Positions 44,459 through 54,445 of a DNA stretch of 64,000 bases are shown piece after piece. The first letter of the stretch is position 1. Each line of letters starts with the position of its first letter. The notes under the pieces are model-generated. The model searched no databases. It saw only the letters and a list, made by a program, of their open reading frames with translations, and was not told the origin of the DNA. The stretch is from Aminobacter sp. AP02. GTDB lineage: Bacteria; Pseudomonadota; Alphaproteobacteria; Rhizobiales; Rhizobiaceae. The translations under genes were made by a program, and so were the position numbers. Where the stretch lies: positions 310,001 through 374,000 of the forward strand of contig NZ_QGGX01000003.1 in NCBI RefSeq assembly GCF_003148805.1, given 5' to 3'.

Positions 44459-44922
44459 CCGAGTTCGACGATTTCCCAGTCGTGGCCGTTGACCGAAGCG
44501 ACATCGCCAACGGACTTGCCAAACAGCGCAATCGCCATAGGCGAAACATGGGAGATACGGCCCTTGGCGGCATCTGCTTCGTCTTCGCCGACGATTTGCC
44601 AGACATTGCGCTTGCCGTTGTCATCCTCGACGACAACTTTCATGCCGAAGCGGACGACGGTGCTGCCGGGTTCGGGAACCGAAACTTCGGCCGTTTCCCG
44701 GCGGGATTGCCAATAGCGCAGGTCACGCGACACCGTTGCGATGCGTTCGCGGTCGGCGTCGGCTTCGGCCTTGGCAAGGTCCTCGCGCAAGGCCGCCAGT
44801 TGGGCCTCGATATGGGAAAAACCCTGCTCGGTAACGAGGTTTCGCGATGCACTGACAGGTCGTTCGCCAATGTCGGCGATCACATTTTCACTGTCGTCTT
44901 CACGGGTGAAAGCTCTGCTCAT
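44455..44922 (-). CDS. GreA/GreB-family elongation factor-like protein
   Basis: A 155-residue protein with an N-terminal coiled coil (HIEAQLAALREDLAKAEADA) and a C-terminal GreA/GreB domain (VWQIVGEDEADAAKGRISHV, SPMAIALFGKSVGDVA). Such proteins bind RNA polymerase near the secondary channel and rescue paused complexes, or act as Rnk-like regulators. It differs from housekeeping GreA by a longer polar N-terminus and a shorter coil. A second greA would be expected elsewhere in the genome. Confidence 0.82.
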   Translation of the reverse strand: MSRAFTREDDSENVIADIGERPVSASRNLVTEQGFSHIEAQLAALREDLAKAEADADRERIATVSRDLRYWQSRRETAEVSVPEPGSTVVRFGMKVVVEDDNGKRNVWQIVGEDEADAAKGRISHVSPMAIALFGKSVGDVASVNGHDWEIVELG

Positions 44923-44979
44923 CAACTCAACCTAGGTATTCGTTGCTCCGATAACAAGCCAGCCTATCTGACCGACTGC

Positions 44980-45993
44980 TTACGCTTTTAGGCCGATTGC
45001 GGAGGTAGGCCGAAGGGACGCAACCTCAATGCCGTTCCAGTTTTTCAGCACCGGTTTGGCCAACTCTTGCAACGTGCCTGCCAGTGCCCGGTCATCGGCC
45101 AAAAGCCTTGCCAGAACCGCCGAGATCATGACATCCGCAGCCCTACCCGCACCGTCGTCGCATTTCAATGCGATGCCTACCCCAAGCTCCGGCACGGCCG
45201 CGCAGAAAACGCCCTCGGCGCCGACCTTGACGAAGATGCGTCCGGGTGCCGCCTGCATCAACTCCGTATCAGCCCTGTCGGTTCCAGCAACAAGAAAAGG
45301 TTCCGCCATGCAGGCCGACATCAGCCGCCGCGCCGCCTTGGCCCGCATCGCACCAACCCCTTGGCCGGTAACCATTCGCGCAAATCCCAACGCGAGATTT
45401 TGCAGCGGCACGGCGAAAGTCGGGATCGAACAGCCATCAGTGCCGCGGTTGGCTTCGTTGTGGGGTGCCCCGGTCACGGCTTCCATCGTTTCGCGGACCA
45501 TCTGCTGGAAACGATGTTCTGGCCTGACATAGCCCTGGTGCGCGATGCCGAGATGGCGGCAGGTACAAACAAAACCGGAATGCTTGCCCGAGCAATTGTT
45601 GTGCAGCGCGCTCGGAGACGCCCCGTTGCGAGCCAACGCAATCGTGGCCGCCTGGTTCGAGGGCCAGTGCGCGCCACACTCCAGCGCGTCAGCTTCCAGC
45701 CCGGCCTTGGTGAGCATGGCCTTGGCGAGTTCGGCATGAACCACCTCGCCGGAATGCGAGGAGCAGGCAAGCGCGAGTTCGCGATCGCCGAAACCATATG
45801 CGTCTGCCGCTCCACTTTCGACGAAAGGCAGCGCCTGGATCGCCTTCACCGCCGAGCGCGGGAACACGGCCTGCTGGGTGTCGCCGATGGCAAACACCTG
45901 CTTGCCCGACCCGTCGACGACGACGACCGACCCGCGGTGCGCGCTTTCGACGAGACCGCCGCGCAGCATCTCGACCAGAACGGGATTTGTCAT
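44980..45993 (-). CDS. L-asparaginase, Rhizobium etli type
   Basis: A 337-residue asparaginase of the class 3 type known from Rhizobium etli, unrelated in fold to the E. coli enzymes. The Ser-Lys tandem is Ser47 and Lys50 in FPRSAVKAIQALPF. ACSSHSGEVVH, ECGAHWP and NNCSGKHSGFVCTCRHLG, with conserved cysteines, complete the family. It hydrolyses asparagine to aspartate and ammonia. The ATG at 45993 is used; seven residues upstream are not conserved. Confidence 0.9.
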   Translation of the reverse strand: MTNPVLVEMLRGGLVESAHRGSVVVVDGSGKQVFAIGDTQQAVFPRSAVKAIQALPFVESGAADAYGFGDRELALACSSHSGEVVHAELAKAMLTKAGLEADALECGAHWPSNQAATIALARNGASPSALHNNCSGKHSGFVCTCRHLGIAHQGYVRPEHRFQQMVRETMEAVTGAPHNEANRGTDGCSIPTFAVPLQNLALGFARMVTGQGVGAMRAKAARRLMSACMAEPFLVAGTDRADTELMQAAPGRIFVKVGAEGVFCAAVPELGVGIALKCDDGAGRAADVMISAVLARLLADDRALAGTLQELAKPVLKNWNGIEVASLRPTSAIGLKA

Positions 45994-46062
45994 TGTATGT
46001 GAGCCTTCATGCACCTGCGGTCAAAATAGGTCTGCATTCGCCACCTTAAGCCTCGGTCCGCG

Positions 46063-46791
46063 TCATGCCCCATCCCCCGATAGCCCGGCTGCGGGGAATC
46101 CGCCATCCACGGCGAGTGTATGGCCGTTGACGTAACTGGCCTCGGGAGAAAGCAGGAAGGCGACTGCGGCTGCAATTTCCTCGGGTTCGGCAAGCCGCCC
46201 CGACGGCATGTGGCGCCGGTCGATCCCGCCGTTGCCGGCAGCTTCGGCGGCAGTCGGCCCGGCGGCAATCGCGTTGACGCGCACGCCGCGATTGCCGAAC
46301 TCCAGTGCGAACACCTCGGCCATGAGCTTGAGCCCCGCCTGTGACGAAGCGACAGCTATTTGGCCACGATGAGCGCGCAGGCCCGCAACAGATCCGACGT
46401 TGACGATAGAAAGCGAAGCACCCATCCGTTCAAGTGCCGCCTTGGCCGCGATGAAGGGCCCCACAAGATTTACGTCAAGCGCTTCGCGCAGCATTTCGGC
46501 ACTGGTGTCTTCGGCGCTGGACAGTCTGCCAAACCCGGCAACCGCCACCAGCCCGCCTATGAGACCGAGGCTATCCACCACCTGGTCAAAAGCCTCGGCG
46601 ACATTGTCTTCGTCGGTCGGATCAGTCTCGATGAACACAACATCATCATTGCCGATGGCGTCCTCAGCGGCGGCAAGCGCCACCCCATCGCCATCGATCA
46701 GCGCCACCGGCCATCCATCCGCGATCAAGCGCTCAGCCACTGCAAGGCCGATGCCCGACGCACCACCGATGACCACGGCGGATTGCCTCAT
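46063..46791 (-). CDS. SDR-family protein lacking the catalytic Tyr and Lys
   Basis: A 242-residue Rossmann-fold protein of the short-chain dehydrogenase/reductase family. It keeps the cofactor motif (VIGGASGIG, residues 8-15), Asn108 in DVNLVGPF and Ser134 in NVGSVAG. At the active site, where the family has Tyr-x-x-x-Lys, it has Val147 and Gln151 (QIAVASSQAGLKL). It may be catalytically dead, use another mechanism or serve as a binding protein. Its ATG overlaps the thiolase stop (ATGA), so the two form an operon. Confidence 0.85.
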   Translation of the reverse strand: MRQSAVVIGGASGIGLAVAERLIADGWPVALIDGDGVALAAAEDAIGNDDVVFIETDPTDEDNVAEAFDQVVDSLGLIGGLVAVAGFGRLSSAEDTSAEMLREALDVNLVGPFIAAKAALERMGASLSIVNVGSVAGLRAHRGQIAVASSQAGLKLMAEVFALEFGNRGVRVNAIAAGPTAAEAAGNGGIDRRHMPSGRLAEPEEIAAAVAFLLSPEASYVNGHTLAVDGGFPAAGLSGDGA

Positions 46792-47951
46792 CTAATACGG
46801 TCCAGGATCGAGACGTAGTTGGCGACCGCGGCACCGCCCATGTTGAAGATGCCGCCAAGCTTGGCATCCTTGACCTGGATACCACCGGCTTCGCCCGTAA
46901 GCTGCATGGCCGTCAGCACATGCATCGACACACCTGTCGCGCCGATGGGGTGCCCCTTGGCCTTGAGCCCACCCGAAGGATTGACCGGGAGGCGGCCGTC
47001 CTTGGCCGTGATGCCTTCCATCGCGATTCGTGCGCCCTCGCCGCGCGGCGCGAGGCCCATCGCCTCATATTCGATCAGTTCGGCGATGGTGAAGCAGTCA
47101 TGCGTTTCGACGAAGGACAGATCGTCAAGCGCAACGCCTGCCGATTTCAACGCCTTGGCCCACGCCGCTTCGCAGCCCTCGAACAGGAGGATGTCGCGCT
47201 TCGACATCGGCAGGAAGTCCTGGACATGCTCGTTGGCGCGGAAGGCCACCGCGCGGCGCATGCGCAATGCTGTCGTGCTGTCGGTCAAAACAAGTGCCGC
47301 CGCCCCGTCCGAAACCAGCGAGCAATCGGTACGCTTCAGCGGACCGGCAACAAACGGGTTCTTTTCGCTTTCCTGGCGGCAGAAGTCGTAGCCGAAATCC
47401 TTGCGCATCTGGGCATAAGGATTGTCGACGCCGTTCTTGTGGTTCTTGGCGGCGATCATCGCCAATGCATCCGACTGATCGCCGTGACGCTGGAAATAGG
47501 CCTGGGCGATGTTGCCGAACACGCCGGCGAAACCGGCAGGCGTGTCGCCGTCCTCCGGCAGATAGGATGCCTTGAGCAGGTTCTTGCCGATCTCGGGCCC
47601 AGGCGTCGTCGTCATCTGCTCGGCACCGACCACCAGCACGATGCGCGAGCCAGCGTTTACCGCTCGGATGCCCTGGCGAACGGCTGCCGAACCTGTGGCG
47701 CAGGCGTTTTCCACCCGCGTTGCCGGCTTGAAGCGGAGTCGATCGTCGGCCTGCAGCACAAGGCTCGCGGTGAAATCCTGGGCGGAGAAACCGGCATTGA
47801 AATGCCCGAGCACGATCTCGTCGACATCGTCGGGCCCGATGCCGGCATGCTCGAGCGCCTCGCTGGCGACCTTGGTTATGAGGCTTTCGAGCGTCTCGCC
47901 CTCAAGCTTTCCGAAACGCGAATGCGCCCAGCCAACGATGCACGCGGTCAT
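46788..47951 (-). CDS. Thiolase-family protein (acetyl-CoA acetyltransferase-like)
   Basis: A 387-residue thiolase-like enzyme. The nucleophilic Cys is in TRVENACATGSAAVRQG near 85, and the C-terminal motifs are NPSGGLKAKGHPIGATG and the glycine-rich IFNMGGAAVANY. THDCFTIAELIEYEAMG marks the group resembling lipid-transfer/thiolase proteins rather than classic degradative thiolases. It probably acts on acyl-CoA esters, substrate unknown. The ATG at 47951 follows GGAGGCAGAA. It is divergent from betI. Confidence 0.88.
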   Translation of the reverse strand: MTACIVGWAHSRFGKLEGETLESLITKVASEALEHAGIGPDDVDEIVLGHFNAGFSAQDFTASLVLQADDRLRFKPATRVENACATGSAAVRQGIRAVNAGSRIVLVVGAEQMTTTPGPEIGKNLLKASYLPEDGDTPAGFAGVFGNIAQAYFQRHGDQSDALAMIAAKNHKNGVDNPYAQMRKDFGYDFCRQESEKNPFVAGPLKRTDCSLVSDGAAALVLTDSTTALRMRRAVAFRANEHVQDFLPMSKRDILLFEGCEAAWAKALKSAGVALDDLSFVETHDCFTIAELIEYEAMGLAPRGEGARIAMEGITAKDGRLPVNPSGGLKAKGHPIGATGVSMHVLTAMQLTGEAGGIQVKDAKLGGIFNMGGAAVANYVSILDRIR

Positions 47952-48015
47952 TTCTGCCTCCAATCGCAGGGCGCATGTTGCGCCATTTCAACGGTGAATC
48001 CAACGCCCCTATTCA

Positions 48016-48029
48016 GTTCAATATTGAAC
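48016..48029. promoter_or_regulatory. Perfect palindrome in the thiolase/betI divergent region
   Basis: GTTCAATATTGAAC, a 14-bp perfect palindrome containing the half site TTCAAT/ATTGAA, lies 65 bp before the thiolase gene. It resembles BetI-type half sites, so BetI may also affect the thiolase operon, or an unknown regulator may bind. Confidence 0.45.
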
Positions 48030-48086
48030 AGATTCCACCAATTTTCAACGTCGGAAATAGGGCATCAGGCGGCGGAGTTTTTATTG

Positions 48087-48100
48087 ATTGATGGCTCAAT
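48087..48100. promoter_or_regulatory. betI operator: Probable BetI operator
   Basis: ATTGA-TGGC-TCAAT, 5-bp arms around four bases and flanked by TTG and TAA, matches the form I recall for BetI operators (TTGATTG…TCAAT.AA). It ends 31 bp before the betI ATG, the correct place for repression by BetI relieved by choline. Confidence 0.6.
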
Positions 48101-48131
48101 TAAAAATAGGCTTGGAGATGGAGGAAGCTGA

Positions 48132-48722
48132 ATGCCCAAGATCGGAATGGAGCCATTGCGCCGCAAGGCGCTGATCGACGCGACGATTTCAGCGATCGGC
48201 GAACGCGGTACGCTTGATGTGACCATGTCCGAGATTGCCGGACGTGCCGGCGTATCCGCCGCACTGGCGCATCACTATTTCGGCGCCAAGGAGGACCTGC
48301 TGCAGGCGACCATGCGCTATTTGCTGTCCGAGCTGAACGCCGATTGCCGTACGGCACTCAAGCTGGGCACCACCCCGCGCGCCCGGGTTTCCGCGGTCAT
48401 TTCGGTCAACTTCTCCGAAAAGCAATTCCGGCCCGAGACGATCGCTGCCTGGCTCGCCTTCTATGTCGAAGCGCAAAAGTCACCTGCCCTGCGCCGCCTC
48501 CTCAAGGTTTACGCGCGCCGCCTGCATTCCAATCTGATGAGCGGCCTTTCAGCCCTGCTGCCGCGTTCGGAGGCGGAGCGGGTCGCAGAAACCACAGCCG
48601 CGCTGATTGACGGGCTCTACATTCGCCGGGCGCTCAAGGACGGCGTGCCGGATGCGACGACCGCCGCGGCATTGATCGAGGATTACCTCGAAACGAAACT
48701 CGCTGACGCAAAGGCTGGCTGA
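48132..48722 (+). CDS. betI: Transcriptional repressor BetI (TetR family)
   Basis: A 196-residue TetR-family repressor. The HTH is [27 protein letters not shown] near 30-57, and [20 protein letters not shown] plus [20 protein letters not shown] are typical of BetI. It represses choline-to-betaine genes unless choline is present. It is the first gene of the operon, and its stop overlaps the betC start by one base (TGATG). Confidence 0.93.
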   Translation: MPKIGMEPLRRKALIDATISAIGERGTLDVTMSEIAGRAGVSAALAHHYFGAKEDLLQATMRYLLSELNADCRTALKLGTTPRARVSAVISVNFSEKQFRPETIAAWLAFYVEAQKSPALRRLLKVYARRLHSNLMSGLSALLPRSEAERVAETTAALIDGLYIRRALKDGVPDATTAAALIEDYLETKLADAKAG

Positions 48723-50248
48723 TGACCGAGCGGCCAAACATCCTAATCATCATGGTCGACCAGTTGGCCGGGACTTTCTTTCCCGATGGCCCGGCCGACT
48801 TCCTGCATGCCCCGCACCTCAAGGCGCTGGCGGCGCGCGCGGCACGCTTCCGCAACAACTACACCGCTTCACCGCTTTGCGCGCCCGGTCGTGCCAGCTT
48901 CATGACGGGCCAGTTGCCGTCCCGCACCCAAGTCTACGACAACGCAGCCGAATTCGCCTCGTCCATCCCGACCTATGCCCATCATCTGCGCGCCGCCGGC
49001 TATCACACCTGCCTGTCGGGCAAGATGCACTTTGTCGGCCCCGACCAGTTGCACGGCTTCGAGGAGCGACTGACCACCGATATCTACCCGGCCGATTTCG
49101 GCTGGACGCCTGACTACCGCAAGCCGGGCGAGCGCATCGACTGGTGGTACCACAATCTCGGTTCAGTCACCGGTGCGGGCGTCGCCGAGACCACCAACCA
49201 GATGGAATATGACGACGAGGTCGCCTTCCACGCAACGCAGAAGCTTTACGACTTCGCCCGCGTCTCGGATCAGGCCGAACGAAGGCCTTGGTGCCTGACC
49301 GTCTCCTTTACCCATCCGCATGACCCTTATGTCGCGCGGTGCCAATATTGGGACCTCTATGAGGGCTGCCCGGCACTCGATCCAGATGTCGGTTTTATCG
49401 CAGCCGATCAGCAGGACCCGCATTCACAGCGGCTCTACCACGCCAGCGACTATGCCAGCTTCGACATCACGCCGAAGCAGGTACGCCGCTCCCGGCGTGG
49501 CTACTTCGCCAACATTTCCTATCTCGACGACAAGGTCGGCGAACTGGTCTCGGTGCTTGAACGCACGAGGATGCTGGACGACACCATCATCGTGTTTTGC
49601 TCCGATCATGGCGACATGCTCGGCGAGCACGGCCTGTGGTTCAAGATGTGCTTCTTCGAGGGCGCCGCCCGGGTGCCGCTGATGATCGCTGGCAAGGGCA
49701 TTCCGGCAGGATTGATCGAAGCGCCAACCTCCAATCTCGACATCCTTCCAACACTCTGCGACCTCGCCGGCATAGAGCTTGCCGCGATCATGCCGTGGGC
49801 CGACGGCCAATCACTTGTCCCCTTGATGCGTGGCGAAGAGCGCACCGCTCCGGTGCTGATGGAATATGCCGCCGAAGGCTCCTACGCCCCCTTGGTGGCC
49901 ATCCGCGAAGGCCGCTTCAAGTTCGTCCATTGTGAGATCGATCCGCCGCAACTGTTTGATCTGGAATCGGATCCGCTCGAACTCACCAACCTCGCCGCCG
50001 ACCCGGTCCATGCCGATTTGGTCGCCACTTTCACGGCGAAGGTTCGGGCCCGCTGGGACATGGCGGCCTTCGATGCTGCGGTTCGCGAGAGCCAGGCACG
50101 GCGCTGGCTCATCTACCCCGCGCTCCGCAACGGCACCTACTCTCCTTGGGAATTCCAGCCCATGCAGAAGGCTTCCGAGCGCTACATGCGCAACCATATG
50201 GATCTCAACGTGCTCGAAGAGAGCAAGCGGTTTCCGCGAGGCGAATGA
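48722..50248 (+). CDS. betC: Choline-sulfatase BetC
   Basis: A 508-residue type I sulfatase that splits choline-O-sulfate into choline and sulfate. Cys53 in SPLCAPGRASF is the residue turned into formylglycine (C-x-P-x-R). Metal ligands include the N-terminal Asp in IIMVDQL and FCSDHGDMLGEHGLW. The C-terminus (YSPWEFQPMQKASERYMRNH) is specific to choline sulfatases. The enzyme lets the cell take choline sulfate as a source of osmoprotectant, carbon and sulfur. Confidence 0.95.
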   Translation: MTERPNILIIMVDQLAGTFFPDGPADFLHAPHLKALAARAARFRNNYTASPLCAPGRASFMTGQLPSRTQVYDNAAEFASSIPTYAHHLRAAGYHTCLSGKMHFVGPDQLHGFEERLTTDIYPADFGWTPDYRKPGERIDWWYHNLGSVTGAGVAETTNQMEYDDEVAFHATQKLYDFARVSDQAERRPWCLTVSFTHPHDPYVARCQYWDLYEGCPALDPDVGFIAADQQDPHSQRLYHASDYASFDITPKQVRRSRRGYFANISYLDDKVGELVSVLERTRMLDDTIIVFCSDHGDMLGEHGLWFKMCFFEGAARVPLMIAGKGIPAGLIEAPTSNLDILPTLCDLAGIELAAIMPWADGQSLVPLMRGEERTAPVLMEYAAEGSYAPLVAIREGRFKFVHCEIDPPQLFDLESDPLELTNLAADPVHADLVATFTAKVRARWDMAAFDAAVRESQARRWLIYPALRNGTYSPWEFQPMQKASERYMRNHMDLNVLEESKRFPRGE

Positions 50249-51249
50249 TGACAAAGACGACCGTTCCCACACTCGACCACCTCAGGCAGGCATATGCCGA
50301 AACCTCCAAGGCGACGCAACTGACGCCGCTGTTGGAGTCGGCGGCACTCGCCCGCGAAACCGGTGCCAGCCGCGTCTTCGTCAAGACGGAGTCGCTGCAA
50401 TGGGCCGGCTCGTTCAAGGCGCGTGGCGCCTACTGGCGATTGAAGAAGCTGTCAGCAGAGGAAGCCCAGCGCGGCGTGGTCGCCTATTCCTCAGGGAATT
50501 TCGCCCAAGGGCTAGCCGCAGCCGGCCAGGCGCTTGGCATCCCGGTCACCATCGTCATGCCGGTCGACGCGCCAGCAGCCAAGCGCGAAGCGACCAAGGG
50601 TTATGGCGCGCGCGTCGTGCTCACCGACCATGGCGACCGCGCCCGCGAGGAAGTTGCCTCGGCCAAGGCGCGCGAGATCTCGGAGACCGAAAACCTCGTG
50701 CTGCTCCATCCCTTCGACGATCCAGAGATCGTCGCCGGCCAAGCAGGAGCAGGCCTCGAAGCGCTCGATCAACTGGCCGCCAAGGGCGTCAACGCAGACA
50801 TCGTGCTTTGCCCGGTCGGTGGTGGCGGGCTGATCGGTGGTGTGGCGCTCGCCTTCCACTATCTGTCGCCCGATACCCAGGTGTTTGCCGTCGAGCCCGA
50901 AGGCTTCAACGGCATGGGCACTTCGCTTGCCCATGGAGCCCAGGAGACTATGCCGCTTGGGCCGAAATCCATCTGCGACGGGTTGATGGCGCGCCGGCCC
51001 GGCGATGCGCCCTACGCTGCCGTCACCGCAGCCGGTGTGCGCGGCCTGACCGTCGACGATGCTGCCGTGCGGCGCGCCATGAAGGTCGCCTTCGAACGGC
51101 TCAAGCTGGTGCTCGAACCCTCCGGCGCCTCCTCTCTCGCCGCCCTGCTGGAAAAGAAGGTCGATGTATCAGGCAAGACCGTCCTCCTCATAGCCACCGG
51201 CGGCAACGTTTCGCTCGCCGATTTCATGGTCCATGTGAACAATGCTTGA
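50245..51249 (+). CDS. PLP-dependent serine/threonine dehydratase-like protein
   Basis: A 334-residue fold-type II PLP enzyme. The PLP lysine is in [14 protein letters not shown] near 55, the Ser/Asn loop is [12 protein letters not shown], and the phosphate-binding glycines are [11 protein letters not shown] near 192. It would deaminate serine or threonine, or act as a racemase. It is tightly fitted into the bet operon, overlapping betC by four bases (ATGATG) and betA by eight. Classical betICBA operons do not have it. Betaine breakdown leads through sarcosine to glycine and serine, so serine dehydration to pyruvate would link the pathway to central metabolism; this is inference. Confidence 0.85.
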   Translation: MMTKTTVPTLDHLRQAYAETSKATQLTPLLESAALARETGASRVFVKTESLQWAGSFKARGAYWRLKKLSAEEAQRGVVAYSSGNFAQGLAAAGQALGIPVTIVMPVDAPAAKREATKGYGARVVLTDHGDRAREEVASAKAREISETENLVLLHPFDDPEIVAGQAGAGLEALDQLAAKGVNADIVLCPVGGGGLIGGVALAFHYLSPDTQVFAVEPEGFNGMGTSLAHGAQETMPLGPKSICDGLMARRPGDAPYAAVTAAGVRGLTVDDAAVRRAMKVAFERLKLVLEPSGASSLAALLEKKVDVSGKTVLLIATGGNVSLADFMVHVNNA

Positions 51250-52894
51250 AGCAGATTTTGTCATCATTGGCTCCGGCTCGGCCGGCGCGGCCATGGCCTA
51301 TCGCCTGTCCGAGGACGGCAAGCACTCGGTGATAGTCATCGAATATGGCGGCACCGATTTCGGGCCGCTGATCCAGATGCCTTCGGCACTGTCGTACCCG
51401 CTCAACATGAGCCGCTACGACTGGGGTTATTCGAGCGAGCCCGAACCGCATCTCGGCGGCCGCGTGCTGGCAACGCCGCGCGGCAAGGTGCTCGGCGGCT
51501 CATCCTCGATCAACGGCATGGTCTATGTCCGTGGCCACGCCCACGACTTCGACCACTGGGCCGAGCAAGGTGCGACCGGCTGGGGCTATGCCGACGTGCT
51601 GCCCTACTTCAAACGCATGGAGCACGCCAAGGGCGGCGAGGAAGGCTGGCGCGGCACAAAGGGCCCGCTGCACATCCAGCGCGGTCGTCGCAAGAACCCG
51701 CTCTACCAGGCCTTCGTCGAGGCCGGAAAGCAGGCCGGTTTCGAGACCACCGAAGATTACAATGGCTCGAAGCAGGAAGGCTTCGGAGCCATGGAGCAGA
51801 CCATACACCATGGTCGGCGCTGGTCGGTGGCCAACGCCTATCTTCGCCCTGCGCTGAAACGCGGAAATGTACGTATCGTCAATGGCTTCGCCCGGCGTGT
51901 GGTGATCGAGAATCAATGCGCGGTCGGCGTCGAGATCGAAGCTCGCAATAAGATTCAGGTCGTTAAGGCGCGACGTGAAGTGATCGTTGCTGCCTCCTCG
52001 ATCAATTCGCCGAAGCTGCTGATGCTGTCGGGCATCGGACCTGCGGCGCATCTTAGGGCCCATGGCATAGACGTGGTCGCCGACCGGCGCGGCGTCGGCC
52101 AGAACCTGCAGGACCATATGGAGCTGTACATCCAGCAGGAGGCGACGCAGCCGATCACCTTGCACTCGGTGTTCAACCCGTTCTGCAAGGCGCTAATCGG
52201 CGCTGAATGGCTGCTGTTCAAGACCGGCCTTGGCGCCACCAACCATTTCGAGGCGGCGGCCTTTGTGCGCTCGAAAGCCGGTGTCGACTATCCCGACATC
52301 CAGTTCCATTTCCTGCCGGCAGCCGTGCGCTACGATGGCAAGGCGGCGGCCAAGTCGCACGGCTTCCAGGCCCATGTCGGGCCGATGCGTTCCAAGTCGC
52401 GTGGCGCGATCACCTTGCGGTCGAACGATCCATGGGCCAAGCCGGAGATCCGCTTCAACTACATGTCCCATCCAGACGATTGGGCTGACTTCCGCCACTG
52501 CATCCGGCTCACCCGCGAAATCTTCGGCCAGTCGGCTTTCGACCCGTTCCGTGGACAAGAGATCTCGCCGGGCAAGCACGTTGACACCGACGAGCAGCTC
52601 GACACCTTCATCCGCGAACATTCGGAAAGCGCCTACCACCCTTGCGGCACTTGCCGCATGGGCCGCGCTGACGATCCAACAAGCGTTGTCGATCCCGAAT
52701 GCCGGGTCATCGGGGTTGATGGCCTCAGGGTCGCCGATTCCTCGATCTTCCCACGGGTGACCAATGGCAACCTCAATGGCCCCTCGATCATGACCGGCGA
52801 AAAGGCAGCCGACCATATCCTCGGCCGCACGCCACTCGCCCCGTCCAACCAGGAACCCTGGATCAATCCGCACTGGCAGGTCTCAGACAGATAG
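51242..52894 (+). CDS. betA: Choline dehydrogenase BetA
   Basis: A 550-residue GMC oxidoreductase. The FAD-binding motif is [17 protein letters not shown] at the N-terminus, [20 protein letters not shown] follows near 86, and the C-terminal [13 protein letters not shown] contains the catalytic His region. It oxidises choline to betaine aldehyde at the inner membrane. A short hairpin (ATCCGG/CCGGAT, 52901-52917) separates it from betB. Confidence 0.95.
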   Translation: MLEADFVIIGSGSAGAAMAYRLSEDGKHSVIVIEYGGTDFGPLIQMPSALSYPLNMSRYDWGYSSEPEPHLGGRVLATPRGKVLGGSSSINGMVYVRGHAHDFDHWAEQGATGWGYADVLPYFKRMEHAKGGEEGWRGTKGPLHIQRGRRKNPLYQAFVEAGKQAGFETTEDYNGSKQEGFGAMEQTIHHGRRWSVANAYLRPALKRGNVRIVNGFARRVVIENQCAVGVEIEARNKIQVVKARREVIVAASSINSPKLLMLSGIGPAAHLRAHGIDVVADRRGVGQNLQDHMELYIQQEATQPITLHSVFNPFCKALIGAEWLLFKTGLGATNHFEAAAFVRSKAGVDYPDIQFHFLPAAVRYDGKAAAKSHGFQAHVGPMRSKSRGAITLRSNDPWAKPEIRFNYMSHPDDWADFRHCIRLTREIFGQSAFDPFRGQEISPGKHVDTDEQLDTFIREHSESAYHPCGTCRMGRADDPTSVVDPECRVIGVDGLRVADSSIFPRVTNGNLNGPSIMTGEKAADHILGRTPLAPSNQEPWINPHWQVSDR

Positions 52895-52951
52895 AGCATC
52901 ATCCGGCCCGACCGGATATGACCGCCACGACATACAAAACTGGAGCACACG

Positions 52952-54415
52952 ATGCGCGCCCAACCAAAAGCCTCGCACTATATAAACGGCCGCTTCGTCG
53001 ACGATGAGCGCGGCACGGCGATTCCTGTCATCTACCCAGCGACCGGCGAGGTCATTGCGTCACTGCACTCGGCTACAGCAAATATCGTCGAGCTTGCCGT
53101 CGAAGCCGCACGTGCCGCTCAGCCAGCCTGGGCGCGGCTCAAGCCCGTCGAGCGCGGCCGCATCCTGCGCCGCGCCGCCGACATACTGCGCGCGCACAAC
53201 GAGGAACTGTCGCGCCTGGAAACACTCGACACCGGAAAGCCGATCCAGGAAACACTGGTTGCCGACGCCGCATCTGCCGCCGATTGCCTCGAGTATTTCG
53301 CAGGCGCCATTGCCGCCTTCAATGGTGAGTATGTCGACCTTGGCGGACCGTTCGCTTACACCAAGCGCCAGGCATTAGGCGTCTGCGTCGGGATCGGCGC
53401 GTGGAACTATCCGATCCAGGTTGCCGGCTGGAAGTCGGCGCCAGCGCTCGCCATGGGCAATGCCATGGTGTTCAAGCCGTCCGAAAACACACCGCTTTCT
53501 GCGCTGGCGCTCGCAGAGGTCTATTCGGAGGCCGGGCTGCCGGACGGGCTGTTCAATGTCGTCCAAGGCTATGGCGACGTCGGCGCGGCACTTGCCTCGC
53601 ATGAAGCGGTCGACAAGATTTCGCTGACAGGCTCGGTGCCGACGGGCAAGAAGGTTCTTTCGCTCGCCGGTTCGCATATGAAGCACGCGACGATGGAACT
53701 GGGCGGCAAGTCGCCGATCATCGTCTTCGATGACGCCGACCTCGAAAACGCCATTGGCGGTGCCATGCTCGGCAACTTCTATTCAACCGGCCAGGTCTGC
53801 TCGAACGGCACCCGCGTCTTCGTCCAGAAAGGCCTGCACGACCGCTTCGTCGAGCGCCTCGTGGAGCGCACCAAGACCATCCGCATCGGTGATCCGCTCG
53901 ACCCCGACACCCAGATGGGCCCGCTCGTCAACAAGTCGCAGCACGACAAGGTCACCGACTACATCGCAGTCGGCAAGGCCGAAGGTGCCACGCTGCAAAC
54001 CGGTGGCGGCGTGCCTTCGCTGCAGGGGTTCGAGGGTGGCTTCTTCGTCGAGCCGACAGTCTTCACCGGCGTCACCGACAATATGCGCATCGCCCGCGAG
54101 GAGATTTTCGGGCCGGTGATGAGCGTGCTGTCTTTCGATAGCGAGGACGAGGTCATTGCGCGCGCTAACGATACCGAATTCGGATTGGCCGCCGGCGTCT
54201 TCACCAAGGACCTGCCGCGCGCCCATCGCGTGATTGCCGAGCTTCAGGCCGGCACTTGCTGGATCAACACCTACAATCTGACGCCGGTGGAAATCCCCTT
54301 CGGCGGCTTCAAGCAGTCGGGCATCGGCCGCGAAAACTCGCTCGCTGCCCTCCAGCATTACTCCCAGCTCAAGTCGGTCTATGTCGAGACCGGCGACGTC
54401 GCGAGCCCGTACTGA
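52952..54415 (+). CDS. betB: Betaine aldehyde dehydrogenase BetB
   Basis: A 487-residue NAD(P)-dependent aldehyde dehydrogenase that turns betaine aldehyde into glycine betaine. The catalytic Glu is in [12 protein letters not shown] near 250 and the catalytic Cys is in [12 protein letters not shown] near 285. [20 protein letters not shown] and [19 protein letters not shown] fit BetB. The ATG follows GGAGCACACG. It is the last gene of the operon; betaine made here serves as an osmoprotectant or methyl source. Confidence 0.95.
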   Translation: MRAQPKASHYINGRFVDDERGTAIPVIYPATGEVIASLHSATANIVELAVEAARAAQPAWARLKPVERGRILRRAADILRAHNEELSRLETLDTGKPIQETLVADAASAADCLEYFAGAIAAFNGEYVDLGGPFAYTKRQALGVCVGIGAWNYPIQVAGWKSAPALAMGNAMVFKPSENTPLSALALAEVYSEAGLPDGLFNVVQGYGDVGAALASHEAVDKISLTGSVPTGKKVLSLAGSHMKHATMELGGKSPIIVFDDADLENAIGGAMLGNFYSTGQVCSNGTRVFVQKGLHDRFVERLVERTKTIRIGDPLDPDTQMGPLVNKSQHDKVTDYIAVGKAEGATLQTGGGVPSLQGFEGGFFVEPTVFTGVTDNMRIAREEIFGPVMSVLSFDSEDEVIARANDTEFGLAAGVFTKDLPRAHRVIAELQAGTCWINTYNLTPVEIPFGGFKQSGIGRENSLAALQHYSQLKSVYVETGDVASPY

Positions 54416-54445
54416 CCCTCCAACTGAGCCGGTGAGGTGATCGGC

